Source: Amoebidium appalachense
Taxonomy: Eukaryota; Ichthyosporea
Direction: 5' to 3'
DNA length: 64,000 bases
Assembly: GCA_963693365.1 (NCBI GenBank)
Contig: CAVNZM010000002.1
Coordinates: forward strand, 12,276,001-12,340,000
Made by a program: the position numbers and the translations under genes. Positions 12,676 through 35,810 of this stretch are shown one piece after another. Every line of letters begins with the position of its first letter. Positions within the stretch are counted from its first letter, which is position 1. The notes under the pieces are model-generated. The model searched no databases and was not told the DNA's origin. It saw only the letters and a program-made list of their open reading frames with translations.

Positions 12676-12731
12676 ATATTTACTACTGTGTTTTTCCCAC
12701 AAATAACATGTGTACAGTAGTAGTAAATATT
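12676..12731. repeat. Short inverted repeat
   Basis: AATATTTACTACTGT and its near-complement ACAGTAGTAGTAAATATT flank a spacer of about 25 bp, giving a possible hairpin upstream of the right EGF/PAN gene. Function unknown. Confidence 0.5.
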
Positions 12732-13954
12732 CAATATGTATAAATGTGCATTCCGGCATCATCCAAGGCCTCCTACAGTACGTAATTAGGCCCCTTGGGC
12801 TCATCCCCACTGCATCCGGCAACATCCAAGCACAGGGATAAAGCTACAAAAGAGGTAAAAAAAAAAGGGGAAAAAGAAAAAGAAAGAAATGGTAATTTAA
12901 CCTAAAACAGTATACACGCTCCCAGATATTGATTTACTCAATATAAAGTATAAGACAATTATGTTATTGTAGTAACGATTACATGGTACTATTCCGAAGC
13001 GCCGAAGGGTACCGTTTCGTCTAATTATAACTGATAAAACGAGGCCGTGGGCCCGCCGGGGGCCGTGGTTGTGCCAGTTGTGTCATAAAAGTTGCTTGTT
13101 TGTGAAACAGTTCATCAGTCAGCCAGTACCCCCACAGTCACTGACTGCCTTCGTCCTCCACGCCGCTCGGCTTTTTGTTTTTTTCATTAGCTTTATTATT
13201 GTATTGATGCACCCCCTACTGTGTACGTCGGCCATGCCATGTGGCTGCGGGGGAACTCCTGTGTCGGAACCGATCACCGACACATGCATAGATCATAGGT
13301 TCATAAAACCTGGGGGGGGTGGAATACAGAGGTACAACTACACAAAAGTAAAAAAAAGCATATGCATTCGACCGCCTATTTCGCATTATGAAACACGTTG
13401 TTTTTCTTGGAGCAAAAACGTTCAACTAGGTCCGTGCATGCACATGTATTCGGCATGCCCGGCGGCCCCCTGCAGGGCCGCGGGGAAGGAGCTCCCGGGG
13501 GAGGGGGGAGATGGGGGGGGGGGGGGGGGGGGGGGATCCTCCCCCTCCCTCCTTTCTCCCCCCCCCCCCCCCCCCCCTCTTCCTCTGCGGCAACACGGTG
13601 GCCAAATATCTATTATCGGGGCTCGAGACTTCCCTACAGGTCTGGATCCCACCCACCAACCGCACAACCCATCATAGTGTTCGTTAATTACGGTTAGCAC
13701 ACTATTGGGGTTACGCGAGTCGTGCTCACCGTGTAAATTTGTATAGGTGTGTCCTTGTGTGAACTAGTGTGTGTGTTTTGTGTTTCAAAATAAATGTGAT
13801 ACCTGTGCTCCTGTGGTTTCTAACTTTGAAAAACAAAACAAATCATATGGGCTTGCCCCACGTGTGGCCTTCAAGTTGAGCGAGACTCATTTACAGTGGC
13901 GATTTGATTTTTTTTTTTTGAAATGGTGGCGGGGAGGGTGGGGAGGGGGGAGTA

Positions 13955-14015
13955 GTCAATATTGACGTCCGCCCTCGTGGTACCAACCTCCTCCGGATCC
14001 CCCTCGCCAACTCCT

Positions 14016-14048
<33 letters not shown>

Positions 14049-14149
14049 ACAAACCCCCTCCATAAGGTGGCTGCAGGGGTGGATGGGTCCGGGGGAAGGG
14101 GGGGGGGGGGGGGGGCGAGTGGGGGGGCAGCTGTTGTCCGGGATGGTGG

Positions 14150-14188
<39 letters not shown>

Positions 14189-14345
14189 CTCCCCCGCGCA
14201 TGCGCATGCGCGTGATCATGGCCTGAGTCTCTTTTCTACCCACCAAAAGTGTACATGTATTCGTTGCATTTTTTTTGCTTTTCGCTTCTTCTTCTTTTTT
14301 TTTTTTTTTTTTTTGAGGAAATACTTCCGTTTTGGCCACTAATAC
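13955..14345 (+). repeat. Dispersed repeat R5, copy 1
   Basis: Block order: GACGTCC, GGTACCACC-like word, poly-C/poly-G spacer, a GCGCGTGATCATGGC word, a T-rich stretch, TTCCGTTTTGGCCACTAAT-like end. The same order appears inverted at 17335-17690. Confidence 0.55.
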
Positions 14346-14744
14346 ATATCCTCCCTCCCCCTCCCTCCCCCTCCCCCCTCTGCCCTCCCCCCCACCCCAC
14401 ATACACACATATGCACCACACACACACACACGTGACAACCCCCCCCCCCCCCCCTCCCACACACACACACGCACACACACACACTTCGTGACCCCTTCCT
14501 GCGGGTATTCTTCTCTTAAAGTTTGCAAGGTCTGCTTTGTGTTGTCCGCGGAAAATGCATACTATATGCTCCATATGAACATTTTCTAACGACACCTCCC
14601 CCCCGTCCCCTTCCGCCTCACTCACCTCCCCTCCCCCCCTCCTCCCCCTCCCCCCTGCCCATTAATGCAATTAACTGCACGTGTACCGTATGATGCCCAT
14701 GCACTACACACACACACCCACAACACACCATCACTCTCGAGCTG

Positions 14745-14748
<4 letters not shown>

Positions 14749-14810
<62 letters not shown>

Positions 14811-14814
14811 ACAC

Positions 14815-14898
<84 letters not shown>
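14749..14898 (+). repeat. (CA)n microsatellite
   Basis: About 150 bp of CA with a few GC interruptions. Confidence 0.95.
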
Positions 14899-14900
<2 letters not shown>

Positions 14901-15544
14901 TGATACATGCAACAGTGAGTCGACTATTTATACATTTATGAATTATTGATGGCAAGGTTATCGTGCTAACCATGCAGTGTTCGTGTGCGTACTGTGTATG
15001 GTGTGGTTGAGTGTATCTGCGTGTTCATGATGGGGGCTCATCGCTGGCAAAGCCTTGTGCACCTCGTGAGTGTGTGCAGGGACGTTGAATACGTGTCGGT
15101 GTGGCGCGTGTGTGTGCAAGCGGTGGAGCGACTAGAGACTAGTGCGAAAGGCGGGGCAGGGAGGGGGGTGGGTGGGGGGATAGGGGGCTGGGGGGGGGGG
15201 GGGGGGGGGGGTGAAAGAGGAAGAGCATATATTACCTTACGACATAAAGCCTGAGTTTCAGGTGATAAAGAGTGACGCCTGTTAGTTAGCCTCAATGTTT
15301 ACGGGGGTCAGTGTACGGCGATGTGGTTTTGGTCACGTGGCCTGCGCAATTTATAAGTTAAAGGAGACCTTTATGCAACCCATCTAGACAGGCTACGTTT
15401 TCCAAATGTGAAAAAACCGCGCTGCTAAATCATCATAGTAGTAGTACTATATATGTTCAGGTTATCTGGTATAGTCATATGATGGCAGCCTATGGGGTAG
15501 GGGGGGGGGGGGGGGGTAAATGTCCCCTTCCCCCTGGGCCACCT

Positions 15545-16421
15545 ACCTATTCACTGAAGTATCACTGTTCTTATCATCTTGTGAGCCTGTTATAATCATC
15601 TTGCCAGTAGGTGGGTGGATGGGTGGTGGTTTTGGTGTTAAATTATTGGGGGGGGGGGGGGGGGGAAGGGGGGGTTGATATCAGAGTATGTGTTTGAGGG
15701 AGGGGGGGGGGGGGGGAGAGAGGGAGGGGGGGGGGGGGGGTGAGACTGAGAGGGGAGGAAAGAGTGAGAGATAGAGGGACGCACGCACGCGCGCGTGTGT
15801 GTGTGTGTGCGCGTATTAATAGTTCATTTATTTTCTTTTCTACGTTGGGATTTTTTGATTCTGTTGTTGGTCCTGGTGAGATAGGGACCGAAAAGTACCA
15901 GCTTCACTCCAGCTCTACCCCCCCCCCCCCCTCCTAATCACAACACTTGATTTAAAGCCCCCTTCCCCCCCCCCCCCCCCCCCCCCTCTTCCCCTCAACC
16001 ACCACCACCACCACCACTCGCAATCCCCCGGGCACTTTAGCTGATACATGCCTTACTTCATAAACGGGTACTTAAGTACAAGAGGAAAAAGAGTTACATT
16101 GGTGGTGTGGTCTGTCGCAGAAAATGGTCGGCCCTCATATACTTAACGTGGTGCAAACATGCATAAACAAGCACACACACGGGAAAAAGAGAGAGAGAGA
16201 GAGGATGAATGGGAGAAGAAAGACACGGGAGGTGAAGAAAGAAGTTGAATGTCTTCATGTAATGGAGGCTCCCGGGGTGGGAGGGTGGGTGGGGGGGAGG
16301 AGGAGGGGGGGGGGGGATGGGCAATGAGCGTTATGAAAGTGAAGAAATGGGAGGGACGGGCAGTGCGCCTGTAGGCTAGGTGCGAATATAGGCTGCAGTG
16401 GGATTGTGATAGGGGCTACAC

Positions 16422-16495
<74 letters not shown>

Positions 16496-16658
16496 TGGGG
16501 TTTTCAGTGAAGAACCCCATAAAGAAGTTGGACCCCCCCCCCCCTGCCTCCCCCCGGGAGTGACCGTCGAAGTTTCAATGATCTCGTGGCCATGAACCCA
16601 GTACTAGTGGCACGTGTGGTGCAAACCAACCAACCAACCCCCCCCCTTCCTCCCCTCC

Positions 16659-16660
<2 letters not shown>
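15545..16660. repeat. Mosaic repeat R3, copy 2 (middle part inverted)
   Basis: Partner of 6075-7220. The middle segment, about 15960-16080, is in opposite orientation relative to the first copy while both flanks are direct. Long poly-C and poly-G tracts separate the segments. Confidence 0.6.
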
Positions 16661-16705
<45 letters not shown>

Positions 16706-17133
16706 ACATACACACACGCAAACCAGGATGCCGTTCATACCGGTGACAACCGGACACCCACAGCTCATCCTCCCCCCGGTCTCTCCCCACTCACCCCGGC
16801 CGTGACCCACCCACGTCCCAGGCCTTCCCAGAACACATGAAGTTGAATTGAGATGGCAACTAATTATAAACCAACTGCCAGAATTGAATGTCTTTATGTC
16901 TTTCTGAACTTAATTTATTCTGACACCTCCCCCTTCCCGAGGGGGGTAGGAATACGATGAGAGCATGAGAAAATGGGAACCAGTCTCATCAAATATTAAC
17001 GTGTGCACAGAGTACGAGACCCGTGAGGCTTTCCATTATGACACGGGCGGAGTAATAATAAACTTTTTGAGAGTGCTTAAGGTTTGCTTTCAGGGCTTTG
17101 ATTAGGATGACTGAGAGCCGGCCGGTAACAATG

Positions 17134-17213
<80 letters not shown>

Positions 17214-17221
17214 CATGTTAC

Positions 17222-17310
<89 letters not shown>
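17134..17310 (+). repeat. Double (GT)n microsatellite, then poly-G
   Basis: Two GT arrays split by a short ACATGTTACG-type interruption, followed at once by A and a poly-G tract. Confidence 0.95.
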
Positions 17311-17312
<2 letters not shown>

Positions 17313-17334
17313 GGGGGGGGGGGGGGGGGAGGGG

Positions 17335-17490
17335 GGACATGCATCAGTAGCCAAAACGGAAGCAATTCCCTCAACCAAAAAAAAAAAAAAAAAAGTAACG
17401 AATGCAACCTTTGGTAGCTGGAAAAGAAACTCTAGCCATGATCACGCGCACGAGCGTAGGCGGAAGGGATGGGGGCTGGGGGGGTGGGGT

Positions 17491-17521
<31 letters not shown>

Positions 17522-17690
17522 GGGGGGGGAGGGGGGGGGCACCCACCACCCCACTCGGCCAGGTGGTCCCTCCCCTCCCCACTTCCAGCCCCCCACCCTG
17601 CGGCTACCTTGGTGAGGGGGGATAGGGGACCCGTGACCCCGGATAGGGGGGGGGGGGGGTACCACCAGGAGGGACGTCGATAATTACTAC
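17335..17690 (-). repeat. Dispersed repeat R5, copy 2 (inverted)
   Basis: Reverse-complement partner of 13955-14345. It contains AGTAGCCAAAACGGAAG, an A-tract, GCCATGATCACGCGC and, after mixed G/C tracts, GGTACCACCAGGAGGGACGTC. Both copies abut CA/GT microsatellites. Confidence 0.55.
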
Positions 17691-17769
17691 TCCCCCACCT
17701 TCCTCCCCTCCCCCCCCAACCCCCCTCCCCCCCTCCCTCCATTTCAAATTTAAAAATCCCTAATGGCAT

Positions 17770-18086
17770 ATGCACTGGCCTGGTCGTTGCATGTAGATCT
17801 ATCTTCACGGAGCATGTACGTACTTCTTGATATCAATAAGTACCGTACATGATGGTCTGCCGTGACTGAAATAATCCTGTAAAATTTAAAGCAGGAACTC
17901 GAAGTCACACATTGATGATCTATCTCATGGTTGCATGAAAATCGAATTGAATGATCAACCCTCCAAAAGGCAAAGCAAATACGCCAATTGCAATTGCAAC
18001 TATCAGGGACGTCGACCATTGAGCCAAAGTGTAAGTCTTAGAGCAATGCTGACGTCTTGAAAAGTTTAACCTTTTTGTGCATGGGT

Positions 18087-18144
<58 letters not shown>

Positions 18145-18260
18145 TAACAGTATCTCTGATGATGTGCACGCACCCTCGTAGGTACGTGCGCAACCACGTG
18201 CATGAGTGTGGTGTGTGTACATGTGTATGTGTGCATATGTTTGTGTGTGAAGGTACAATC
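17770..18260 (+). repeat. Dispersed repeat R6, copy 1
   Basis: Starts TGGTCGTTGCATG with CTTCACGGAGCATG, passes through ATTGAGCCAAAGTGT, a (GT)n block, then CACCCTCGTAGGTACGTG and GTGTGCATATGTTTGTGTGTG. The same order is found at 24060-24770. Confidence 0.6.
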
Positions 18261-18944
18261 TAAAAATTCCCATTAGGTCACATGTATGTACAGGTGTGTG
18301 TGCCATATGGCCACGGTTTTTATGTTTGTGTGCAATTGGCACCGTGAATGTGCCTAGCTTACTATAATTTCTGCCTGTGTCGGTGCTCCATTTGTCCGCG
18401 CACAAGCCTATCCGTGTATTTTGTAACCTACATGTGTGCATGTCCCCACGTCATGATACTGTGTCAGTGTTGGTGGAAAAGGGGGGAGTAGAGAGGAGGG
18501 GGGAGAAGAGAGAGATTCAGCAGGGAGAGGGGGGTGGAGGGGGGAGAGGGAGGGAGAGGGGGGCAGAGGGGCACGGGGAGTCAGAGAGAGGAAAATGTAA
18601 AGAGAGAACACGCTCAATCTTCACTATCAGAATCTGAGCCCGGAATGCAGTATAATCTGTGATTCTTTTTCGTTACTCATAAATATCTAGCTCAACGATA
18701 TAACAACATTAAATTCTATGTAATACTTACAGTAGTCTAGTAGTTCGAAACATAAATCTTACCTTCTATACCGTATTGACTTGAGCTCAAGGTGATAGAT
18801 TCCCTGTGTGTTTGCCTGTGTGAGTGAGTGTGTGTGTGTGCCTGTGTGTACACCAAAGCATGGCGCGTGTGCGCGCGTGCGTGCGTGAATGCGTGTGCGA
18901 GTGTATGTTCTTTTGTCTCAGTTCTTGCCAGTGTCTGTGTACCA

Positions 18945-19275
18945 AAAGCAGAACCAATCTGCAAAAAGCGGAATCATTCTGCAAAAAGCAGAATCATTCT
19001 GGACAAGCAGAATCACTCTGCTTTTAGCAGAACTATTCTGCTCAAAGGATAACTATTCCGCAAAAGAAGAATAATTCTGCTTTTAGCAGAATAATTCTGC
19101 TTTTGGCAGATTTATTCTACTTTTAGCAGATTGGTTCTGCTTTTGGCAGATTGATCCTGCTTTGGCATATTGATCCTGCTTTGCGGATTGAATCTGCTTT
19201 TACAGAGTGTTTCTGCAGAAAAATTCTGCTTTTTGCAGAATATTTTCTACTTTTTGCAGATTAATTCTGATCGGA
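18945..19275. repeat. Palindromic minisatellite
   Basis: About sixteen diverged units of about 20 bp built on GCAGAATNATTCTGC plus a TTTTA/AAAAA linker. The core is self-complementary, so neighbouring units can pair with themselves or each other. The linker changes from A-rich at the left to T-rich at the right, as if the array flips orientation near 19030. Confidence 0.75.
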
Positions 19276-19388
19276 GCAAGTTGACTCAGCCGACGTGGTT
19301 GGGGCCTCACACACACACACGGAGAGTCAGAAACTACACGCACACAAGCACGCACACCCCTCACATGCACACACACACACACACACAT

Positions 19389-19479
<91 letters not shown>

Positions 19480-19615
19480 GATGATACACACACACACACA
19501 CACACACTGACACAGACACACACACAGATTAATTCTGATCGGAGCAAGTTGACTCAGCCGACGTGGTTGGGGCCTCACACACAGAGAGAGTCAGAAACTA
19601 CACGCACACACGCAC
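19262..19615 (+). repeat. Two-copy duplication joining the minisatellite end to CA repeats
   Basis: ATTAATTCTGATCGGAGCAA followed by GTTGACTCAGCCGACGTGG and GGGGCCTCACACAC, then GTCAGAAACTACACGCACAC, occurs at about 19262-19350 and again at 19527-19615, separated by a (CA)n array. The duplicated unit begins inside the last minisatellite unit. Confidence 0.75.
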
Positions 19616-19630
19616 GCACACCCCGCACAT

Positions 19631-19750
<120 letters not shown>

Positions 19751-19984
19751 CATGTATCATTATGATAACACAATACATAAACATACACTCACGGACACCG
19801 TGATGACCAATAATCTCGAAGGGCACACTGCTGTCAGGTCAAAACGGGATGGGAAAAAAAAGGTAATAGAGACGAAGAGTCATGGCGCAGAGCAGAAAGA
19901 CGAATCTAATAAGAAATTGTTAGCATGTGGGGACCACGGGGCACTATTTGGATTGCTGCGCCGTGACTTTGTTTGAACTGTGGC

Positions 19985-20190
19985 AACCTCTAGAAATGAG
20001 CGTTTGTGTATATATACTTTTGATTTTATCTTTGGAATGTTTGGTATGCTGGTTTATTCTGTGGCATGTATGTGTACCTCAGATTTCTGTTTTGATTGGA
20101 TGACTCGTTGACCTGTTAAAAAAAGAGCACCTTCTGCATGCATTGCCTTTGCACCGTCACAGACAGGGTTCGAATTCTGTTTTCGAAACT
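19985..20190 (-). repeat. Third, orphan copy of the EGF/PAN upstream region
   Basis: This stretch aligns by eye with the upstream blocks of both EGF/PAN genes (about 5085-5190 and 12250-12420). It has the same order of features: TATATA, a TTTTATCTTTGGAATG-like block, a 'CAGATTTCTGTTTTGATTGG'-like block, and an 'ACAGACAGGGTTCGAATTCT'-like block. No signal-peptide exon follows in the expected place (19.7-19.9 kb); a minus-strand ATG near 19883 runs into a stop after 14 codons. It looks like a remnant of a third duplication. Confidence 0.5.
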
Positions 20191-20346
20191 TTGGGGTAGG
20201 GTCCAACTATTTTGGGATTCGCCAAAAAACTTTGGGAAAGCGTTTGGGAAAATCCTGGGCGTGCACAGAAACATGAACAGACACGGCCCTCCTCCCCGCC
20301 CCCCCGCCCCAGTGACCTGCTGTAGTCGCCACTCACCACCCCCCAA

Positions 20347-20383
<37 letters not shown>

Positions 20384-22519
20384 CCCCCCTACGTATTCCT
20401 CCCCTCCCTCCGACCGTAGTTATGTAGGCACCTGGGCACCAATATTCACCAGGGTCCACTTCTCCACTCGAGTCCCCCTCCTCTACCCCGCAACCCCCCC
20501 CCCACCCCCCCCCCCCACAACCCCTACACACACACACATTCTCCCCGGGCCTCCCATTCCCTCCCCCCCCCCCCCCCCCCCCGGCCCCCCCTCCATGCCC
20601 CCCCCCCCCCCCCCCCCCCATGATGTGCACCCCCACTCCCCGAAGGTTCTTTGGGAATCCGCAAAAAAAAAATGGAAATTCCCAAACATTTTTTGGGAAT
20701 TTCGCTTCCTGGTCACAGAATGTGCAAAAAACAACAGAACAACAGAAGAAGAAGAAAGAAAGTAGAATATATAGAGGTATACCCATGTATTATGTAAATT
20801 ATGTGACGTCTTTATCTGTATGTTCACCTTGTTGGTGAAATTTCCTGTTTCAGGCTGTTTGTCCATCTACCATATTACGGCCCCCACTGCAGGGTGCGAA
20901 ATTAGCGTTTGGATTGGGAGTGCCACCCATGGCCGGGATAATAAGTAATGGCCACAGCCATCGAGCAACTACCAAAAAAAAAAAAGTTTGACTAGCCCTT
21001 GCTACGGGGCCATTGCATAGTGCATAGTTGAAAAATCAGTGGACCTACTAAAGGGTATTAGGGTCACCTCACCTCATGGGATTTTATGGGCATGCATTTT
21101 TGACTACATGTCGCACGTGCGCGTTTGCGGATGCAGATCTGAGCAGGTGCGTGCATGCTCGTTGTAGGTATGACAGAAAAGCCTCTACTACGTACTATGT
21201 ACCTAAAAAACATTAATATCTTTAAACAAAATGTAATTGTAACCGTATCTGACCTGCTCTGGCCACAATTTACACATATATTACCTATACGGTATTTGTT
21301 CATCTCGAGGGTCTCTCTCGGTACGACCGTACGAGCACGGCTTTTCTTCAGAGGGCCGTGGTACGAGGTAGCCCTACGTGAGTCAGGTGGCTGCGATGGC
21401 CATTGGCCAATCCACCCGCTTGCGATTGGAATTTTAAGTACGTGGGGCCGCACCTGATTGCCGGCACGATGCTGCTCGAGCTCGTCTCTTTCCCCTGACT
21501 GAGCTCGTCTACAATAATCCCAATGGAGCATGAGTAACATAAATTGTTACTCATCTCGGTATCCCGGGAATTTTTGGAAAATGGCTCAATTAGGATGAGC
21601 AACATTTTGGATTACTCATTACCCTCCATCAAAGAACCACGTTTTTGTACCTTGAAAATGGTCATATCAAGTTGACATTTTCTAGGAACAAAGAAAATAT
21701 ATTGTTTTGCCAGGGCCTAGCAAGAAAACATGGTGTTTTATAGTAAATTACTACACTGCGACACCATGATCATCATCCACCGGCGGCTTTTTGGCTGTTT
21801 TCGTTCAGCCCTGGACTGCGCCGGTGTGATGCGCTCAATTGATGCCGCCGCCGCCGCCCAATGCACACCAAAATCACTAATTGATGAGTCACATTCTTGT
21901 GAGATGAGTAACTTTCTTCACACCTCGCTACCCCTTCATGATCGCTCATAGTAAACATCATAATAATAGACTTAAACACCCAAAAAAAATTACATGCGCG
22001 TGTTTATCCTAATAAGAGGTAACTTTTTTACTAAATAATATGAGCCTTTGGATGCGAGCGGAAAAAAATCTGAGCGCCGCAAAAAAGAGTGACATTACAT
22101 GTTACTCATTAAAAACCATGGGGGCTAATTACATGTAGGTTGCATGGACATGAAGAAAAGCGTAGGAACTCCGGGAACAGTTTATTGACCTACACGCATG
22201 ACTATATTAGAAACCTATCTGTGTTTGGGCTAACGTAGGCGCATGCTATGTAATCATCATAGAAAGAACTTCCGAATCGAAGGGATCAGAGATGCTCACT
22301 GCCGCTTCCTATTTGATGTGTACCAGTACTTCGTTTCATCCTCAACAAGTCTTGAACCTGTAACAATTTCTGCTCGGCAGGCCCCCCCCAGCTTCCGGTA
22401 AAAACTAATCATACGGTAGTAATACATAATATGATTACACTATCATAGTCTTATTGATCATGTTATTAGTAGCTCCTCAGGCTGGCCTGCAGCTGTACGT
22501 AGTAATAATAGTGGCAGGA

Positions 22520-22552
22520 CCACGGCCATCTAGAAACACCCTAGATGGCCGT
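22520..22552. repeat. Perfect 13-bp hairpin
   Basis: CACGGCCATCTAG, a 7-base loop, then CTAGATGGCCGTG. Isolated in otherwise unique sequence; function unknown. Confidence 0.6.
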
Positions 22553-22674
22553 GTGGCAGGACTCATGAGCAAACTGGGGATTCAGAGTCAGATCGATCGA
22601 AGTACAATTTCACCACGGACAACTGTTACATGCACATCTATTTTTTTTTTTCTTTTTCTTTTTTTTTTCTTTCT

Positions 22675-22711
<37 letters not shown>

Positions 22712-22804
22712 GAGGGGAGGGGGGGAAGGAGGGGGGCTTCCGTGAAGTCATGATCAGTCATAGTAAAGATGCTGTATTTATAATTTTCCTACTTAATTGA
22801 AGCT

Positions 22805-23560
22805 TTTTATTGCTTTTTAAATGTACCCTTCTCGCCGCTTGGATCACGAAAGAGAGAACTAGAGCGCTTGAACCCTTGGCAATTTTCCTTGAAGCAGAAG
22901 TTGCCTCCTTTCTATCTAACAACTGTTGTAAACCTGGGCCTGTAACGCTCTCCATATATGGTCTGGTCCCAATAGCTGCTAGAGTATCCCATCTCGCGCT
23001 GAAATTCAATAAGCACATAAGCCGCTTAAAAAAGTATTTGCCCTCCCACCCTCTCTTCTCTAAATATCCTACCTGTCCCCTCCTCACATCTCCCTTCTTT
23101 CCTTCCCTCTCTCTTTCCTTCTCCCCCGGGCACAAATACAAATAACCCCGCAAAAATGTGCGTATGACTTTGGACTGCCACTTACTTATTAGACATGCAT
23201 AATCACAAGATAATTACGCAATATAACAAATAGAAAAAGATACCACACGACACCAGACCCGATGAAAGCATACACCTTGAAAAACTAAGCCTTATGTCCC
23301 GTTTTATATATAATGACCGCCTTAACCATATTGCCAAATATGGCACTCGCAAATGTGTAACACCTAAATACATATTACCTTCCTGTAGAATTGGTCTCTC
23401 TCTAGCTGATTGTAATGTTGATCACATACCACGCTTTTACTGTACACGTGCTATACAGTGGAGATCTAATAAGTATAAGGTGGCATCGTTTGCATGCCCA
23501 AACAACACACACACACACACCAGTTTAATCGGTCATGTATCGCCAAATGCAGTTTGATAG
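22805..23560 (+). mobile_element. LINE reverse-transcriptase C-terminal fragment (plus strand)
   Basis: A frame from about 22810 to 23145 encodes ...LALKFNKHISRL...PSHPLF..., which matches ...LALKFHEHITRL...PDHPLF... in the minus-strand fragment at 24950-25910. A second frame (23294-23557, ...FIYNDRLNHIAKYG...WRSNKYKVAS...) resembles the downstream part of that fragment (FIRNVVWCKNAK, WRCNRF). The two frames are broken apart, so this is a decayed copy. Confidence 0.55.
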
Positions 23561-23702
23561 ACCACATAATACCGCAACACACACACGTCACATTCCCAAC
23601 AGAACACCCAGAAAGATAGCCTACCTGAAAATTACAACATCCTTGATTTTATACTAAACACGCGTAACTACGACCTGTTTGATTAGATGTATTGATTGGC
23701 TT

Positions 23703-23734
23703 GAGAAACACATCATTACAAAATTCTAGCGCGC

Positions 23735-23807
<73 letters not shown>

Positions 23808-24037
23808 CCAGCTGATACCGAGTGTCCCAGGGGAGCCCCCCCCCGAAAAAAAACGGGGAACCCCAACTAATTGATTTCTCTTAGTCTTTATGGTGTCTCG
23901 TAGAGAAAGTAAACCCTGATATATAATCACCACCCGACATCTATGTACGTGATCATGATATACCGCTGAGGGGATATTCGGAGCAAAAACCCCCCATACC
24001 TGAGACTGGTCTCTCTTTGCCTCGAGTGAACAGCGTA
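23703..24037. repeat. Dispersed repeat family R1, copy 2
   Basis: Second copy of the 1209-1566 repeat, same orientation and block order. It lies directly beside the R6 repeat at 24060, which suggests nested or composite insertion. Confidence 0.75.
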
Positions 24038-24059
24038 AACCACTTTTAAATGTGTGTTT

Positions 24060-24770
<711 letters not shown>

Positions 24771-24949
24771 GGGGTTTACACACTTTTTATTGCGTGGACA
24801 TTGCCGGAGGCCCAGCCACATTCGACGGCCTACTGCGTTTTCCAGCACAGCCAATCAAATGCAGCCAGTGACATATGTACATGCTAGGCAACAATGAGCG
24901 CCATCGTAGGATCTGACACCCCTATTACATATTATGGGTAAGCAGATGC

Positions 24950-25910
24950 TAGCATCGGTAGCTCCGACAGAAAGTTAAGGCACCGGATCACAATATCATA
25001 CTGTGCAGCATTAATAAGGTGATCTAGGATAGTCATCTTAAAACGGATATATTGAGGAAGAGATGAAGAAAAGAGAATAAAACCGCCAATAACCTCCGGT
25101 TCTAATACATTAGCTAACAGGTTGCATTTATTGATAGATATGCAGCCGCGAGTAAACCGCCCCCCACACATATTACACATACGAGCAGGAGACACCAGAA
25201 ACCGATTACACCGCCAAGCCATAATCATCTTTGCGTTTTTACACCACACCACATTACGAATAAACGAATCTATGTATGAACGAGACTCTCTAACCGTATC
25301 CGCCATATAGGCTACTAGTAGTTGGTGTTTGTGCGGTCCTAACACCGGAAGGGACTCAACACGTAGAGTAAAAAGATATCTATCAGCCATAGACTTGAAA
25401 CTATTCATATTCACACTATGATCTAGCCGTACCTCCGGGGGGGGGTCGCCAGCCATTCCACATAGCGCTCGGCAATGGGCAGAGACGATGGGGAAGGGAA
25501 GAGGTACAGGGGCGAATCCGGCGGGGATGCGTGTAGCCGGAAGAGCGGGTGGTCCGGGGCACAAGCGGACAGGCGGGTGATGTGCTCGTGAAATTTAAGG
25601 GCTAATTCGTGTACGCGTTGTGATGGTGGTGTGAGTGCGTAGAGAGAATCAAAAAGGCGTCTAGGGATAGGTGTGGAAAGACCAGTGAGAAACATACAAC
25701 AAGTTGTGTAATGGAAATCATCTAATGATTTGAGGACATTAGTAACAGTATCAGGGGGTGCCATAGCTAGTAAGGGCAACCCGTATTCCGACAAAGGGCG
25801 AATATATGTGCGAAATATACTAAGACGATTGTATAGGTGGACAGTATGAGAAAGAGAAGCAAGATACACATCCCGAAATAACCGAAGACACCTGCCTGCA
25901 CTCTCCACCC
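24950..25910 (-). mobile_element. LINE reverse-transcriptase C-terminal fragment (minus strand)
   Basis: The minus strand encodes ...LYNRLSIFRTYIRPLSEYGL..., typical of the region after the palm domain in non-LTR retrotransposon ORF2, then LALKFHEHITRL and, after a frame change at a G-tract near 25440, a C-terminal region with WCKNAKMIMAW and a CNMCGG Cys motif. No catalytic YADD box, 5' half or intact end is present. Truncated and frameshifted. Confidence 0.65.
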
Positions 25911-26119
25911 TGTGTGTAGGTTTTATCTAGATACTCCTGCAAAACTACACATACCCACTCACACTAAACACACACGTGCACCTACCTCATGCTTCCCAGA
26001 AATACAAGCAATCAAGATGGCAACTATAATCAACAACTGAGCATGTGTACAACACAAATTTTTCAGTATCGCCAGTTTGTTTTAACACATGTCCACCCCC
26101 CCCCCCCAACCCCCCTCCG

Positions 26120-26197
<78 letters not shown>

Positions 26198-26355
26198 CAA
26201 TCACTATACATTCAGACACTACCTACGGGAGCGGGTAAAAACAAAGCTACTGAAGGCTCATGGCTTTTCTGCCCGACCCACCGCGATGTATGTATACTAC
26301 TCCACCTTCCAAAAGTCACGCACACATGAACATCACACTGGGCAGTGGGATGATT

Positions 26356-35810
<9,455 letters not shown>

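Noticed and set aside
13069-13677. 202-codon plus-strand frame with a hydrophobic segment
   Set aside because: It starts inside the duplicated upstream region of the EGF/PAN genes, ends in poly-Gly/Pro sequence, and the corresponding left copy does not keep the frame.
18945-19275. CRISPR-like array
   Set aside because: Units are contiguous and diverged, with no unique spacers, and the genome is eukaryotic; it is a minisatellite.
19881-19883. Minus-strand ATG as a third EGF/PAN signal-peptide exon
   Set aside because: The first codons look like the family start, but the frame hits a stop after 14 codons and no donor or downstream exons follow.
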